From NCBI GenBank assembly GCA_022266195.1, contig WHVY01000003.1:6820001-6884000 (forward strand): a stretch of DNA of 64,000 bases. Direction: 5' to 3'. Positions within the stretch are counted from its first letter, which is position 1. Each line of letters opens with the position of its first letter. Below are positions 1 to 15,500 of the stretch, piece by piece. Made by a program: the position numbers and the translations under genes. Below the pieces are notes generated by a model. It did not search any database. It had not been told where the DNA came from and saw only the letters and a program-made list of their open reading frames with translations. This DNA is from Tetranychus cinnabarinus (lineage: Eukaryota > Arthropoda > Arachnida > Trombidiformes > Tetranychidae).

Positions 1-3000
1 CAATTGAATCAATTCCTCTATAATAATACAAGACTTAAATTAGAGTTATAAATGGAAATTCTGAATAAATTGGCGAAAATAATGTTTCTATGATGAGTGA
101 TTATCAAAATATTTCCAATTGATTTTGTTTCAAAATTCAAATCCAATGAAATGGTAAAGAAGAGATGAATTTAATTGTCTGCTTGGTAATCATCAAATCT
201 AAAGATAGATTAATCATGATTAAACCATTGAATATTGACAATTTTGTGTTGAATGTTGCGCCAATTGATCATCGATTCATCTTGTTGCTATTCCTAACCA
301 TTATCTCATTTCATCAGTTGATATCTTTTTTTTACTAAATTTCTATAAAGAATCCACCATTGAGTTTTATCTTCTCAGGTAAATACATCTACGTGTACCG
401 ACTGTTTCTCAGCTTCATCAACTAGAAACATTTCAAGCATGACTATTTTCACCATCTCTTTATTTCCTTTCTCTATATCTACCTGTTGCTCTTTGGCAAA
501 AACCAATTTCATCGTTCTCATTCTTTTTTCACGGAGTTGCAGCTATTCCTGTTCAGTGAATTTTTTCTTACAGTCATCTCCTTTTTTAGTGCTCAAACTG
601 CCGATACTGTGTTCCTTTTTTTGCATCTAGTGTCACAATTTGATTTTTTTTTCTTTCTATCCTTCTTTGCCGTTCCAATTGAAATGTGGTTCGGTAAAAT
701 CTTGCCACTAAAAACAAGTTACTAGGTTCAAGATGGTATGATTATCAGAGTATGAGCTGAACATTCAACTTGAACATTTTTTCTTGATAATCATCATGCT
801 TTACATTTCATTGGATCATTTTTTTCCTCTTGCCATTTACCTTTTTTTTCATCGGCATCACCATTTTAATATCTTATGGTTAATCGGTCATTGGTTCAAA
901 CAGGGAATTTATTCTTAGAAAGAAAAGGGATAGAGAAGAGAGAAAAAAATGAAAACAAATTCATCAGATTTCTACTAATTTATTTACCTTTTATTACACA
1001 GTAATCAAAATTTATCTGGTAAACTTGTTGATTCAGTTGTAACTTCTGCTTCATTGGGTCCTCTTCGTTTCAGGTTAATGTTTTCATCTTCTTCTTTTAT
1101 CCATCAGTATTTCCATTATCATGATATTTAAAGTAAAATTTGATGATGATTCTGATGATGATTGATTGAATAAAAAGCTCCATTGAATCGTGAAGATGGT
1201 AAACGTGAATCGGTTGTCGTTTCGCCTGGCTGATTAGTTGGATAGTCTGATGTTTTTACATAGATAATTGAACAGAGATAACTAAGTCAAACAAACAAGT
1301 TTAAATAATTAACTTAATTGGCTTAAGTTTAAACCAATAAATATAAGCTAACAATGTCGGTGCATCAAAAAAAGTATATCACATTGGCTTGTCACAAAAA
1401 GATAATCCAATCAAACAAGGACTAAAAGATAGACTTTTTAGGATCAGATATTTAAATATTTATAGTCTCTGTAAACACTTTACTTACAATAAACAGAAAG
1501 CCAGCTCTTAAAGTCAATTCATCATTTCGCTGTTTCACTTTACTTCGATTATTTTATAACTATGTATCTCAATATTTCAATGGTTTTAATCAATTTAATG
1601 TTTCGTTATTGTTTGGTTAGCAAGCCATCTAATCTACGCACCGTTTGTCGAAAGATATTCAAAAAGTGGATATGATAGGACGATTGGATTACAATACTGT
1701 ACTCTTATTTTTAAGGTAGCGTTTTGTTTCTTTTGATCGTCTGCTTTACACTATTTATTTAATTTCAAACCATAACTGGAAAGAATGGAAATTTCAACCC
1801 GATCAAGCTGAAATCAACAATCAACTGTTCAAAATCTATTACTGTAAAACTTTTTATTGTGTATTTATTGGATTCCAGAAGTGAAAAATAAGCCTATTTT
1901 AAGGTAAACTGATCTTTTGCTTCTTCGCTTTGTTATCTATTTAACATGAATTTTTATGTCTATTTCACTCTTTTTTTCTTCTAGTAAAAAGAGGCAAAAT
2001 CACGGAATATTAGAATTAAAAGGACCTGTAAGCTATTTCAGCGAGACAATCATTTGTTATTGATGTTCCCATTTTCCTATTAAGTTTCAATTCATAATCG
2101 ATTATCAAGATTTAACAACAAAATTGGCGAAGAGAAAAATTTCTACTTGTATCTAGAATAGACAGAAAAATTTCCATGGATAAAGAATCGAAAGAGAAAT
2201 CAATTTTGGCAAGTCAAAGGGTTAATGTGGACTTGGCCTTTATGGCAAAAATACTTCATCACCAAAGGATTATCAAGTTCTAATTTTAGGTAAATATTTT
2301 CTGTTTCTTTGAATATCTCTGATCATTTTTAGGGTGGTGTCTTGATCCAGTCGATAGTCAAACCTTTTAGTTTCTGGAATGCTTCAGACAATTACTGACA
2401 AATTGTGAGATGATTTCTATTGTAAGCTAATTGGATGATTAACAGGTATTATCATATCTATTGGTGGACCTCTACAGAATCATCAGAAATTTTCATTGTC
2501 TAATTTCTCTCTGTTTGCACCCCAAACCCTTTTCACGGTTTACGTTAATTGTTTAATTGTTTACCTCTTAAAGTATCTCGCCAATTCTAATCACTTTTAT
2601 CTTCTTTTTTACTCTCTCTTTTAGTCTCACTTTTTTTATTGTATCAATAGATCAAATTGTCAATAGGCAATAGACTAAACACTCAGGTTGCAGCCAATTT
2701 TAGCCTGTTTGGACCTCTTTTTGTTCAAGATTGAGTATTGACTGGAACTGATTGAGCCTCCGATGAATTTTCCTAAAGCAAAGATAACATGAAACAAAAA
2801 AAGAAAGTTTAAGGTGAAAACATAGATAGTTTGGCAATTTAAAAAAAAATAATTGGCAACTCAGTGAACAGCATTAACTTGCTCATGAATGGTGAGGCTG
2901 AAGATCACTTTAACGTGACGATTGACATTTTACTCCAATAACTTTAAGATGATATTCTCAACCTAGTGTACCTTTTATTACCTTCATTCACTTTCTCTCT

Positions 3001-6000
3001 CCTTTCACCATCATCACCATTACCATTCCTCATTGTTAGCCCCCTTCAAATAATTTTGAGCACAAGATGAAATCTTTTAACAGTCCAAGGTGAAAAGGTA
3101 AAAAAAGGTGACCTTAAGCTTAGTTTAACCAAACTCAATGGTAAAAAAAGCCATAATAATAATAATAATGAAATAGGAGCGAGACACGCTTAAAGGTGAA
3201 ATAAATGACCTAGAATGAGGGTGGACGCAACATCTTTTCAGGTACAATATGTATTTATAGTTACATGTGAATGTATATATTTTCTTCCTAATATAAATAT
3301 TCTTATAAATTATATAGTGGACCATATAATTCAAAAGGGATTTCATTTTCTTGACTTACTTTCTCTTCTTTTCTTGTCCTCCTCTCATCACCCTCACCTT
3401 GCTTTGATTGTGCTTCCTAGTTCAAGACTAATATCTTTGTCCAAACACCAACGTCTGGTCAGCATTTGTCCATCTTAAGATTTTGTCCAAGCAATACATT
3501 ATCATCATTATCATTGTTACTAGGCTTTACATTTAGTCTTCAGCCAAAGCTGTTTTTCAATTTTTAACTGAAATATTTTTTCGCTCAAGGAAACTAATAT
3601 TACCTTTTCATTTGCGATTTTTTTGACTGGCTCGCTCGCTCACTTCTAACCTTCATAGCTTTTTTTATAATCATCTTACATTTCATCTGTCTTTATTCAT
3701 CTTATTTTAGCAATGTCAAGGTCTTGTTTTTGTAATCACCTTGCATCTTATGTATTTAGCATGACTGGATCAATCTGGAATCGATTTTGGGAAGAGAAAC
3801 AAATGACCATAAGATGAGTTTTCTTGGTCAACATTAAAAAATGGTTTCATTCATTTGGATTAATTGTTGAGCTTCCTTGTTAAGCTCATCTTGGCAAAAC
3901 TTAAAAAAGCCCGGCCATTGAAAAACAAACCGGTAGAGACTAATTTTGACTGCTAAAGAATCTTGGAGATGAATCTACATTTTAATTTGGTGGATTTACA
4001 TGATACAACTGATAATACACTTGATTGGCTCAATTTGACCTGAATAACATTAATATTCAACCAGTTCCAACTAGACTTGGATAGCTTTTGGGATTGACTC
4101 TTGTATTTTCATTTCGTTATTATCAAGTTAACGTTAATACTATTCTCATCAATTAACCTTGAATTGTTTAACTTTAATCACATGTTTGTTTCTTTTACTA
4201 CCTTTTACAGATTACTCACATTCACTTACAAGATTTATTGATTTGCCCATGAACTTGACGTCCTTTGACAGAAAGAAAGGCTGACATTTATTATCGCTAT
4301 TATTGCAACAGTTTTTGCCTTGTGAAACAACAGAGATTTACTAAAATAAATGATTGAACTTTGTTTTCCTGGACTGTGTCACAAGATTGAGCAAGATTGG
4401 GCAAGATTGGCGGAGGAAATGCGAAAACAAATTAGTTTGAATAATGGAAAGATATGATAACAGTAACAATAAGAAATGAAATACTGTTTAACTAGCAAGA
4501 CACACAAGAAGATGTTAATCAGATGCCTGATGACCATCAAAAAATGCGCAATGGAGATTGAAAGCAAAAGCAAAAAGTAAACCTTGGCCTAAAAAGTTTG
4601 GATTGAGATATTCTGCTTTTTTCTTGGAGAAACTGAGATACTAATCATCACAATAAATCTTGTGAATCAGTTCCATCATCTCTCTGTGTCTCTCCTGGTT
4701 AAAAAAAGGTAACAAATTTTACAATCCCAAAAAACACCTTTACATTGTTGTATTTTTCGTTAACCAGCCAGGGAAATTGATTTGACCAGCCTTGTTAAAT
4801 AATTTACCAAGCCTTAAGGCTGTAAGGTTCGTATAGTTGAAATGCAGGAGGGAAACCAAAACTATGAACAATGATTTAAAAAATTGTTGCATTGATTTGA
4901 ACGGATAGCCACTAAAGCATTGGACAAACGATGTTATGAAGAAAATATCGATCAAAAATAGGTTTATTTGATATCTAGCATTTGATTTACTATATTTTCA
5001 TTAGAAAGTTTAATTTAGTTCAATTCAAAATGATTTGGTTATTTGAAAATTTTGCTTTAATTTTAATTTCTGTTTTCTCATTTAAACACTAGGCGCGCTC
5101 TATTTTTATTATGCATATCACTTTTTTTCAACAATTGTTCGTTTCTTTTGTCTGTGTCCAGACCATTTTCAGGACCGTTTGAAAACAATGCGAAAAACTA
5201 AAGACAATGGCAAAGGAACGGAAATTTCAAAAGTGGACAGCTATAAACAGAAAGAAAGCTAAGCAAATCAGGTGGAAGCAAGTGAAAGGAAAAAAAGGCC
5301 CGTAAACCAAAGTCTAACAACAGTAAACAATCAACCGAAAGGAGTATAATTCATTGTGATGATGGGATTGACAACGAGAGATGTGAAAGACGATGACAGT
5401 AGGAGACAAAAACAACAACGGTGGTACTCAAGTTTAGGCTAAAATTAAGATTCCTTCAATAAGATGAAAAGTGAAAAGCCTGAGGTTAAAAGAAAAAGTG
5501 TATAAAAAAGGCAAAGAAGATGGTCAATAAAAGGAAAAGGTTAAAGACTATCTGTTTTTGTTTACCTGGAACAAGAAAAAAGTAAGAGTTAAGAGTAAAA
5601 ATGACGAGACCAAGAAAAGCTAAACAAGAAGAGGGAAGAAGAGGACGATGAAGATGAAAGTATTAATATGTGAAAAAGGTTAGTCAGGGAAGAAAGCGAA
5701 AGAAAGTAATTCAAGAAAAAAGATAGGAGAAAGGGCAGATGGTTAAGCCAATTAAGCAAAAAAAAGGTTCTTAGATGCAATTGAATGTCCAATGTGTATC
5801 TTGCTGTTGTTGATTCCTATTCGCCATCATCATCATCATCATCTTTGTCTTCATCTTCCTTTGGTATTAAGAAAACTAGGAAAAGACGAAGGAGAGAGTA
5901 AAGAAGTAAAAAAAACCCGCTGCTGCTTATGTTAAAGGCTTTTAGCCCAGATATTTAGTCCACATTGGTTACCTTTTGCTCACTCGTAACTCTTATTACA

Positions 6001-9000
6001 TTATACATACCTTGACCTGTCCATCCATCGGGCCCATCTTTGGTAACCATTATTATTATGATTATTTTTTACTCGACTGACCTTTTAAGAAATTGGCCTT
6101 CATCAGCAACATACGGATATGTAAAAAACATATTTACTCTCCCTCTGTCAGTATTTAACTGTCTAAAAAGAAAGACCTAGTGACTTATTTCGCTCTTTCT
6201 TTTGCTTTCTCTCTCATTTTTTTACTTACTTTTACATTTTTTTTTCTTAACCTTTCTTTCAGACGAAAGTAAAAAATAAAGGAGTGAAAGCCAAAAGAAA
6301 GTTGTTTTCCTGATGCAGATATAATGTTATGCATATGGATCTATGGTCAAGGGAGGCCAAGGAGGATAACGTTATAACCTAGAGCAAAGAGGAAACCTGA
6401 AAGGAGAAGAAGGAAGGAAAAGCTTCAGGGAAGACAATGTAATAATGTTAGGGAGTAAAGGTTATTTACGGAAGAAAGGTAAAGATGGTGTGTGTGTTCA
6501 TGTATATTAGAAGAAAAGGAGGAGGAAAATGACCTGGTCAGGATATTAAGATGGACATAAGGACAAGGAAGTTCTCTTTTTTTGCGTAAACTTGCGAGGG
6601 GTTATGGTGAGAGTTTTTACTCTCTACTTTTTTACCTTTCTTTACTTGGTATAAAAAAGGGCAAAGGTAGAATGGATGATTATGATTATGATGAAGATGA
6701 TAAGGAAAGGAAAGGGAAAGGTGAAAGGGATTCTCAACTGTTTTTGACTTGATTATTCCAAATGGTTGTTGTTGATTGTGTTTATTATTGTGACCAATAA
6801 TAAATAAGGAGAAACACCAATGGGTAGAGAGGAAGTACACAAAGTTTAGAGGTGAAAGGAGCAACTTGAAAAAACATAACCTTACCTAGTTACCTTTATT
6901 ATCAGCTTTTTCAACCTTTTTTAGCCATTTTTTACCTTTTTTTTCAATCTTTTCTTCTTCCCTTTTTTTCACATTGCTAACTTATTATGCTTAGTTTTTT
7001 TGATCTTTTTTCACTTCTTTGCCCATTTTTTCTTGATTGTAAATATGTTATTTAACCCCAAAAAATGACTTGAAAAAACATCCTTTTTTAACACAAAATT
7101 GGCGCGATTTGTTTTCAGCTTTTGCTTTCTCCTTTCTTCCTCTCCACCTTAGTCTTCACCTTCTTCATCTTCAATATCTTCATCGTCTACTTTACCATCC
7201 TTTGCATCCTTTTCTTCTTAATCATCTTCCTCGACACTTTTCCACCTTATTTTGATGTAAAACTTTTCATATTAATGCCTGTGTATCAGTCTGATCATTG
7301 GACATGTGAATAGGCAATACATTTGTGGGTTAAAAATAGAGACTTATTTGTAGATGTCATTACCTTGATGTTTTTGAGGAAAGGTGTCACCTGATGAGAC
7401 GACAAATTGTAGCTATAAGGTTTGATCATTTGATTGAATTGTCTAATGTTGAAAGTCACGAGCCGAGTCGATGAAGTTGATTCCTCTTGTAATTTCCAGG
7501 CTAGTTTCAATGAGAAAAAAAAGTTATCCAACTCGCTTTGCCCAACTAGCCACTTTGTTTTTCTGCAAAATCACTTCCATATTTTAACCGTTGAGAAATC
7601 GGTCAGAGAGGGTTGTTTAGACTCTAGATTTTGACCTATGGTCAGCTCTTTTTTACCGTTGACCGTGAGAAACACAAAATCTCATGCAACTGCAACTTTA
7701 ACAAAGAAGTGATCGAGTTAATGCACAATAGCCGTTAACTGTATTTACCTGTCCTGGCCATAGATACCAAAACACTCAAACCAATCAACTTATTAAAAAT
7801 GTATCTAATTGTAAAATTGAAGCATCAAGTCAATCAAGGGTTACACTTTTTACCATTGAAGCTAGGTTAAGTAGAGTTATTACAGCGAAATAAAAGAGGC
7901 AGTTGGATAAATATTTTAATAATAATTGTGGACCAGCAACAATATTAGCATCAATAATAATGATAATAATAAGTGACACCAATTCGTCACTCTCACGAAT
8001 ATCTACTTGAAAAAAAAGAAACGGCAGAGACTCAACTTTTCACCTAAATTTGATTTCTTTTTTTCTGCCCAAATTTCCCCAAATCACAATTATTTATAAC
8101 AAAAATATAACCAAAATCAACATGGACTCTCCTTTTTTTCACCTCAAAAAAAAGTAAGCATCACCTTTGATCACCTTACTCTACTAATAAAGGTGTCAAA
8201 TTAAGACCAAACCTTATGGGTTGAAGTCACTCTGTAATCCATGATTGTAATCCAAAAATATTCATGATGAAACCAGTAAAAGGTCATGATGAATATAATA
8301 CAGATGAAAAGCATTTCTTTTGAATACTTCTCTAGTAATACACAAATAAGTAGGAAAAAAGGTTTGAAATGGTTAAAGCAAACGGTGTTTGAGCAAATGA
8401 AAAGGTTAAAGAAACGTTATTCACCGTTTTGAAGGTGAAAATATTTCAACTCTATTGTTGTATCCTTTGGTAAATGTTGAGGTAAAGGGTCATAAAGGTC
8501 CAGTTTGGTCACAGGTTACAAAAAAAGGAGAAATGAAAAGAGTAAAGATAAATCCATAAATACATAAATTGATAAGGTCTTTTTGTTGTCAAGGTCCATT
8601 GCATTGAAAAACTGGACAAAATCCTTTTCTCCTATTTTTCTTCTTCTATTACCACTTTTCCATCTCCTATTTTGCCCTTTATTTTCCCATATAAACGGCC
8701 AGTAATGAAAGGGTAAGCAAAAAGACGATTATTGTTACTTGATAAGGTCAAACTGAACGGTGTTTGGACTCTCATCCATTGTAATGTTAGCCAAATACTC
8801 AAATACAAACCCTTTCAATTGAATCCTCATAACCTTTCTTTACCTTCAACTTTATCCTCTTTTCATCTTCTTCTCTCTTCCCTTTTCACATCATCTAACC
8901 TCTCCACCATTAAAAGGTGGGTGGGGAGGAGGAAAAAATAACCGTACAACAGGTTAAGATGAGAAGCTAAGGAAAAGAGAAAGAAGAATGAAGAGAAACA

Positions 9001-9500
9001 TTTTTCTTGTTCCTTCCAAGTTTCCTATGTATTACCTATTCCTGTTGACCGAGTAACGGAGACAATAAAGATCAGTGAAAAAGGTATCAAAGGCCCCAAA
9101 AAAAAAGAGTATAAAATAACTGAAAAAAAGAGATGAAAAGATCCCAAAAAAGAAGTAGATTTTGGGTGAAAAAAAAGTGTCGACTAACCCAGGAACAAAA
9201 CAAAAATAAAAAATTATATCTTTTTACCCTTATTTTACTTGGGTTTGCATTGAAAAACCTTTACACAACAGCACATATCCTTTGGACTCTACCTTTCAAC
9301 TTACAGGTTTTAATCATAATCGCTTCTTGAAAAGGTAAAAAAAACTTACGGTGCAAGGTAAAAATAAGGTATAATCATCAGTTTTTACTCAGTAGTATTA
9401 CCTAGTTTTTTACCCTTAAAATGTAAGAAAACCATTTCTCCGTATTAACCGAAAGGTATGCCAACTCCCATATCTTTGTCTTCAACCACCATCATCATCA
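1..9500. other. Gene-poor AT-rich region, possible distal regulatory DNA
   Basis: I see no supportable gene here. Open frames are short (under about 110 codons), composed of Phe/Ser/Leu/Lys low-complexity runs, and none resembles a known domain. The DNA is rich in poly-T/poly-A tracts and in short words of the form AAAGGTNA and its complement, for example 3088-3115, 6880-6960 and 8160-8195. ATC triplet runs occur at about 5826-5842 and 9487-9505. Ovo/OVOL-like CCGTTA cores occur at 7732-7737 and 9054-9059 (reverse). No tRNA or rRNA is apparent. It may be distal regulatory DNA of the ovo gene starting at 23356; that is inference from position only. Confidence 0.5.
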
Positions 9501-12500
9501 TCATCATCTTTATGCTTAGCTTTTGTCATTTTACGCCCAAAAATACTGTGAATTTATTGCTGTGTTTTGTGATTTGGGAAGATCAATAAGGTAAAGACGA
9601 TGATAAAGATGGCGATGATAAGCACTGTTTTTTTATCAAGACGCCGATGTGACACCTTTAGGAGAGTCGCCGGAACTTGGTTGGCAACACTTTTAAACCT
9701 TGAAATCCTTTGACTTGCACTGTATTTGGCTTCACCAATTGTGTCCATAAAAACTAGACTAGACTCAATTGTAGGTGACACTTTTACCTTCTTGGTCAGC
9801 ATATCTTTTTGTATTCAATGTCCATTTGTTTGTTTCTCTTGACTTACTTTTCTTTCACTTTTCTGGGTGCGTTCAATATTCTGCTTCTACGATTCAATCC
9901 AATGGTCAATGGTCACAGCTACACTACCCTTTGACCTGGGCTTGGTTCAACGTTTTCAACAAAATTGCTTTCAAAATCACACTTTTGCCCTTTTTTTCTT
10001 TCATTTCATCTCATCTAAATTATCCATATTTTTGCCTTATTGTTAACCATGAAAATAAAGGATTTACTCAGTTATTTTCAGTCATTTTTTTTAAACTCAA
10101 CAGATTGACTCTTTTGATAATGCAACAGATTAGTTGCGAGTTAACATTTGGTATTAATCTCATTGGATAAACACGATGAAAGCTCTAACCTTTTGACCTT
10201 CTTAAAATGGCCCATAAAACTGAACCTTTACCGATGATAATTATTGGTAATATTTGGCTGTAAACCCAATGAATCTCAGCAAATCGTAAACAAGACAATC
10301 ATACTTAAACCAGTAATTACAGTTATACTGATTGCTTAATTTTACCAGGTTTACTAGGTCAAAGGGTAAGCCATGGATGGATGCCATTGTCGACCATTTA
10401 AGTTGGAATGGGCTAAAAATGGGTAAAAAAGGCTCAAAAAATGAGGTTGATTGTTGCCTAGATTTTACTTCATCAATCAATTATCCATTTTTAAAGGTAT
10501 TAATGATGGATTAGGTTTTGCTGTGTATAAATATTTAGCCATCAATAATACGGAAGCAAAATTGATTATTAATAATAAAAGGCAATAAAATTATACTTGG
10601 ATTAGGTGTAAATATATTGAAATGTGTTTTCGCGTGGGTTTGACACTTAATTGTCAATGATTTACATTGAATAAATGTTAATAATGGTTATATAAGGCAC
10701 ACGAGTAGACCTTTTATTTGCTGCTCTTATACAAGTTATTATACAACATTATTGATAGTGTTTGACAGTGAACAAAAAATATCATCGATCAGAATCAGAA
10801 GGAGAAGAAGCAAGTAAAGCCAAAGGTGAAACGTTGAAAGAGCGAGTTATTAATGTTGATGGGTCGTTGTGAGATGCTCGTTGGGTTACTGTAAATCACC
10901 ATTCGTATCACCATCATCATCTTTGTATATTAAAGGCTAAACAACAATTGGGTCAGAAGCAAAAGGCCGAAACACGAGGTTTCTTTTTTTGCCGATGAAA
11001 AGATGAAATCTTTAAGGCCTGAAAAAAAACATGTTTAAAGCATAAGGGTGAAAGTGGCTTCAAACAAGTTGGAGAGTGAAATGTAAACTCATTTTTAAAA
11101 GTACAATGAATTTACAATCAATCCATTATCAGACTGCACATTGTAAGCAGATAAACACACAAGCCTCAGGTCACTTTTACCGATCAAATAAGCACGTGTA
11201 AACAGGGCAAAAATGAAATATGAAGCCCTAAAAAAAGGTAAAGAAATGAAGGAAACTGCAAAAAATTAAAAAGGATAAATTTTCTCGTCCAATATTCACT
11301 TTAATTTTCACAGTTTTACCATTTAAAAAGCCATCACCATTTTCACCTTCATTTTCATCTTCATATGTTTTCCAGGTTATCAACTATTCATAGGAACTCG
11401 AAGTCTGCCTAAAAGTAAAAATGGACTTTTTTCTTGTTCTCTTCGTCCATCATCTTATGCCATTGTGTCAATGATAAAGATGGTCTTGAAGATGAAAATG
11501 ATGGACCAATAATAAGTTGTTTACGGCAGTGACAAGCCTTAACTTGATCTCTTTTCATCAAGGTATTACGAATATTTGGACCCTTCGTTGGGCGCGTTGC
11601 TTGTACCTTTTGCTATTATTATTTTTGTTGTTATTTTCTTTCCATTGTCATTTTTACTTTCGCACTTTGGATCAAAAAGAATGGTCATCATCATCATCAT
11701 TTTTACGAACAACTTCCTTATTCTCTTGGTCATCATCTTCATCTTTAACCTTCTCTCTCTCTCTCTCTCTTTGAGGTTGATTTGGTTTTTCTTGCTTCTC
11801 TTCATCATCTCTTCATCTCTTCATCTTTTCTTTTCCTATTTTTATTCCCTTTGACCATCTTTTCCTTCTTGCTGATTGACACAAAAGCCCGTGAAAAACA
11901 TTGCTGTTTATTGGCCTGTCAACGTTTTCCAGCGTTATTATCATAGACGGCTGGACGTTACACAAAAAAAAAGAGAGAAGCATATTAAATGTATTACAAT
12001 ACATATTCCTGTTTATATCTTTTTAAAAATGATTCAACTAAGTACAGTTGAAATCTATGATTAGGAACCATTATTATTATGCTTATTATTACCTGGATAA
12101 GGTTGTTGTCATTCATGTTGTTGTTGTTGTTGTTTAGTTGTGCTTACTTGGTGATGACAGAGTGAAAGTTTAGGTCACTGTGTCCGTTCAATTTAGCAAT
12201 TGCTTTTTATTCCTGCTCGGCCTTTGCTACAACACATTTTTACCTTCTTTGGACATTCACTTTCCTTTTAAATGTTACATCTTTCTTGATTCCATTATTT
12301 ACTCGTAAACATAATTATATTACCCCAAAAAAGCTTAATAGTGGCCGATGATATAATATTGAAATGAGGCCAACATCAACAGGATAACCACCGATAAATA
12401 ACAACAATAGGCAACTACGGAAACTAAATCGTAATCTTTTGCCTTTTCCTTCTCGAAACACCTATTTTTTGGCTGGCCAAGTCCCGTTGCAATATTATTT

Positions 12501-15500
12501 ATATATTTATATTTATATTACATTTATTGATAGTGTTGATGTTGTTGTTGATACTGACCTTTTTTTTACCTTTCAACTCTCTTTCTGTTTTCTTGATCAA
12601 TTGCTTTTCACACAGACAGCAAGAGCAACAACAAATGCACATAAATTTAATATAGCTTTCAACATTTTCATTATTTCAACTCGAAATATATTCATATTGT
12701 TATTGAACACTTGTGTTTTTATTGTGTTCAACCATTCAACATTGAACATTACAAACAACAACAATGTAACCCAAAATAAGGTGAAACTTTCAGTTTCTTA
12801 AAACATCATAAATTATCGATTCATATTTTTTTTGGTAACAGTTAAGTCTATTTTCAGGTCAATAATAAACAAATAAACTGGTCAACAAATGTACATTAAA
12901 ATGAGAAAGCCTTTTCTGTGGAAATTTTCATTTCAAGATTTGTCTCAATCTTCAAGCCAATGTCATTACTCTAAAATTGGACAAAATTATCTGTTGAATT
13001 GGTCATTGAATTGCCATTTGATTATGAAAAATTTGAAAATTGAGTTTAAAGTAGAAGAAGAAGAAATTTTGGTTTCAATTTTTGACCCTTTTCGCGATTC
13101 TTTTAGTCCAATTAACTCAATAATCACCACAATAAGCAAAGTAATTTTTCTCATTCTTTTTTCCATTCTCTGTTCAATGTTCGTCAGCCATTAAGTTTAA
13201 ACAATTTTTCAGCCAATTCTTAGCCATTTCAAGTAATTTCTGAAAAACTGAATTTGTTGTTGTTCTCTCTGCTTTTTCTCTCCACTCTCGCCATTCCTGA
13301 ACAATTCAACTTCTGTGGGTGTGTAACTCCACAGTGCCTTGAACTCTTCCTCGATTATACATTTATACAGGTAAAAGTCTTGCAAGATGATGATGATGAT
13401 GAAAGAAAAAAGTCTTGAAAAGATATCCTTGAACCCATGAATCGTACGTAGAGTTTTTCAGATGAAGGGAAAAAAATTTCACCAAGGACGTTGTAACTCA
13501 AACATAGCAAAGAAGACAAACCTGATCTTACAAGATGATAGTTTTTTTTGTGTTCAGTTAATCATCATGATCAACATCATTATCTTCATTATCATCATGA
13601 TCAACAGGTAGAACTCCATTGTTTGTTTACTGTGCAAATGTGAAACAAAAAAAGAGAGATGAATGTTGAACCAATCTCTAGTAAAAATGTTGCTAATAAA
13701 CACTGGGATCAATTTGGGTTGACAGTTATTGGAAACAATTGGGTAATGATACAATTTAGGTTCAATCATAGCTGATAATTGATTAACTGGGAAACACAGA
13801 GACACACTGAATTGTTTGATGGCGATTCTCATCTTTCAAAGGGACGCCTCTTTTCATGCTTATTACCAAAGGTGTTTCAACTTGAATTTGCTGGCAAACC
13901 TGATGAGAGTCCGATTAAAAGTCACGAGATTTTTTTTGCCTGCCATTGAATGCCGACAATCGATAGGTTATCGACACGATTTACAAGCCTCTTGCCAAAT
14001 GGACTTGGCTCTATGTTTCTCTGACTACAAACCACTAACCAGTCTTAGCTGTATCTCAATGGTGGGCTCAAAAAACATTGAAAACAAGTTTACCTTTGGG
14101 TAAATCACTGTTTAATAGTGTCTACTTGTTGATAATAATAAGCCTGAAAAAAAAGAGATGAAATAACGTTCAATCCTTTTCATCTCATCTCTCCTTTTTT
14201 TTCAGCTTAAAATCATTTTCTAGTTCAATTGATTACACTGGTTAACAACATAATAATATATAATCACATATTAACATGATTACCAACAATAAATAACCTT
14301 AATTAACTTTACAATATTATGAAAACGCCAACCAAAAATGATAATAATAATACAAGCTAATAACCACCGTCAGCAACGACCAATTAACTGTCTACCAGTT
14401 TTTTTTTCATTTTCAACTTTCCATTGTTGTATTACATGTGATTTTCAAGTGAATAGATTGACTTGTTTGCACATTAATTGACGGACAAATGATTTAATCA
14501 AATGTTGGTGAACTGTTTGGATGATTGATTAGTTGAAATTTGGCTTGAATGGTCAATTTGATGACAAAAATATTTACATGGACAAAGCTTCATCCAGAGA
14601 TTGGTTTATTTTTATGTCAAGAGACTCATTATGGCAATTATTTTAGAGTTGATTTGATTTTAATAAACATTTCATTTCATTTGTATCTTTCATCAAAATG
14701 TCTGTTTTACCAGATACTTGAAATCTGGTAAACATGAACGGGTTATGTAGATGTTATTGCTGTAAAATTGAATAACCTAGGCAACTATTACAATGGCTAA
14801 ACCTGATTTAGTTTTCATAAAAAAGGGTTTTTTATTTACTCATCAATCCGACTAAAGGTTCAAAAGACCCACTTGATTCACTCAAAACACATGAGACATC
14901 AGGTTATCTTGCTCAATTGTTCAACTGAAAACAATCAATGATTAAAGTATTATCATAATATATTTCATTTTCTGGTTAAACCTAAAACAGTCTGATTTTT
15001 CATCGATCAATTGCTATGACAATTAAAGCTAACCAAAATCATTTTACTTGAAACCTACAAAAATATTGAAAATCACCAGATTTTGAACTATTACAGACAC
15101 CATTAGACTCATGAAATGAAACAGTTTTCCAGCGTTATTGTGATTCCCTAAAGTGGTGAAATATTAACCACAATGATTGACAATTAAAAAGATTAATTTG
15201 ATTCTAATAACAATAAACCCTTTTTACCTAAAGCAATATCAATTAATGAAAAGACTGGACAAAAAGGTTAAAAATGATTGAAACCAGTTTACCAAATGCA
15301 TTGGTTTGATGTTGCAGGAAAAAAAAAGACGTTAACTCATCTGATCTGTGAAAGTGTATTAAGGGCTGAAAACGAGGTTCACTAATTGCTCTGTGTGATT
15401 ATTAATTATAATGATGATTATTTCTATCACCATAAACTTGATCTACCTTGAACTCGGACTGAATACGGATAAAGCTGTGAATGTAACAACTGAATCGCAA

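Noticed and set aside
5826..5842. Short ATC/GAT repeats as CRISPR or satellite arrays
   Set aside because: Simple trinucleotide microsatellites without spacers or higher-order structure.
9775..10170. 131-codon plus-strand open frame
   Set aside because: No ATG start, hydrophobic low-complexity content and no domain or splice context; expected by chance in AT-rich DNA.
12439..12801. 120-codon plus-strand open frame
   Set aside because: Tyr/Ile/Phe runs from TA repeats and no recognisable protein family.
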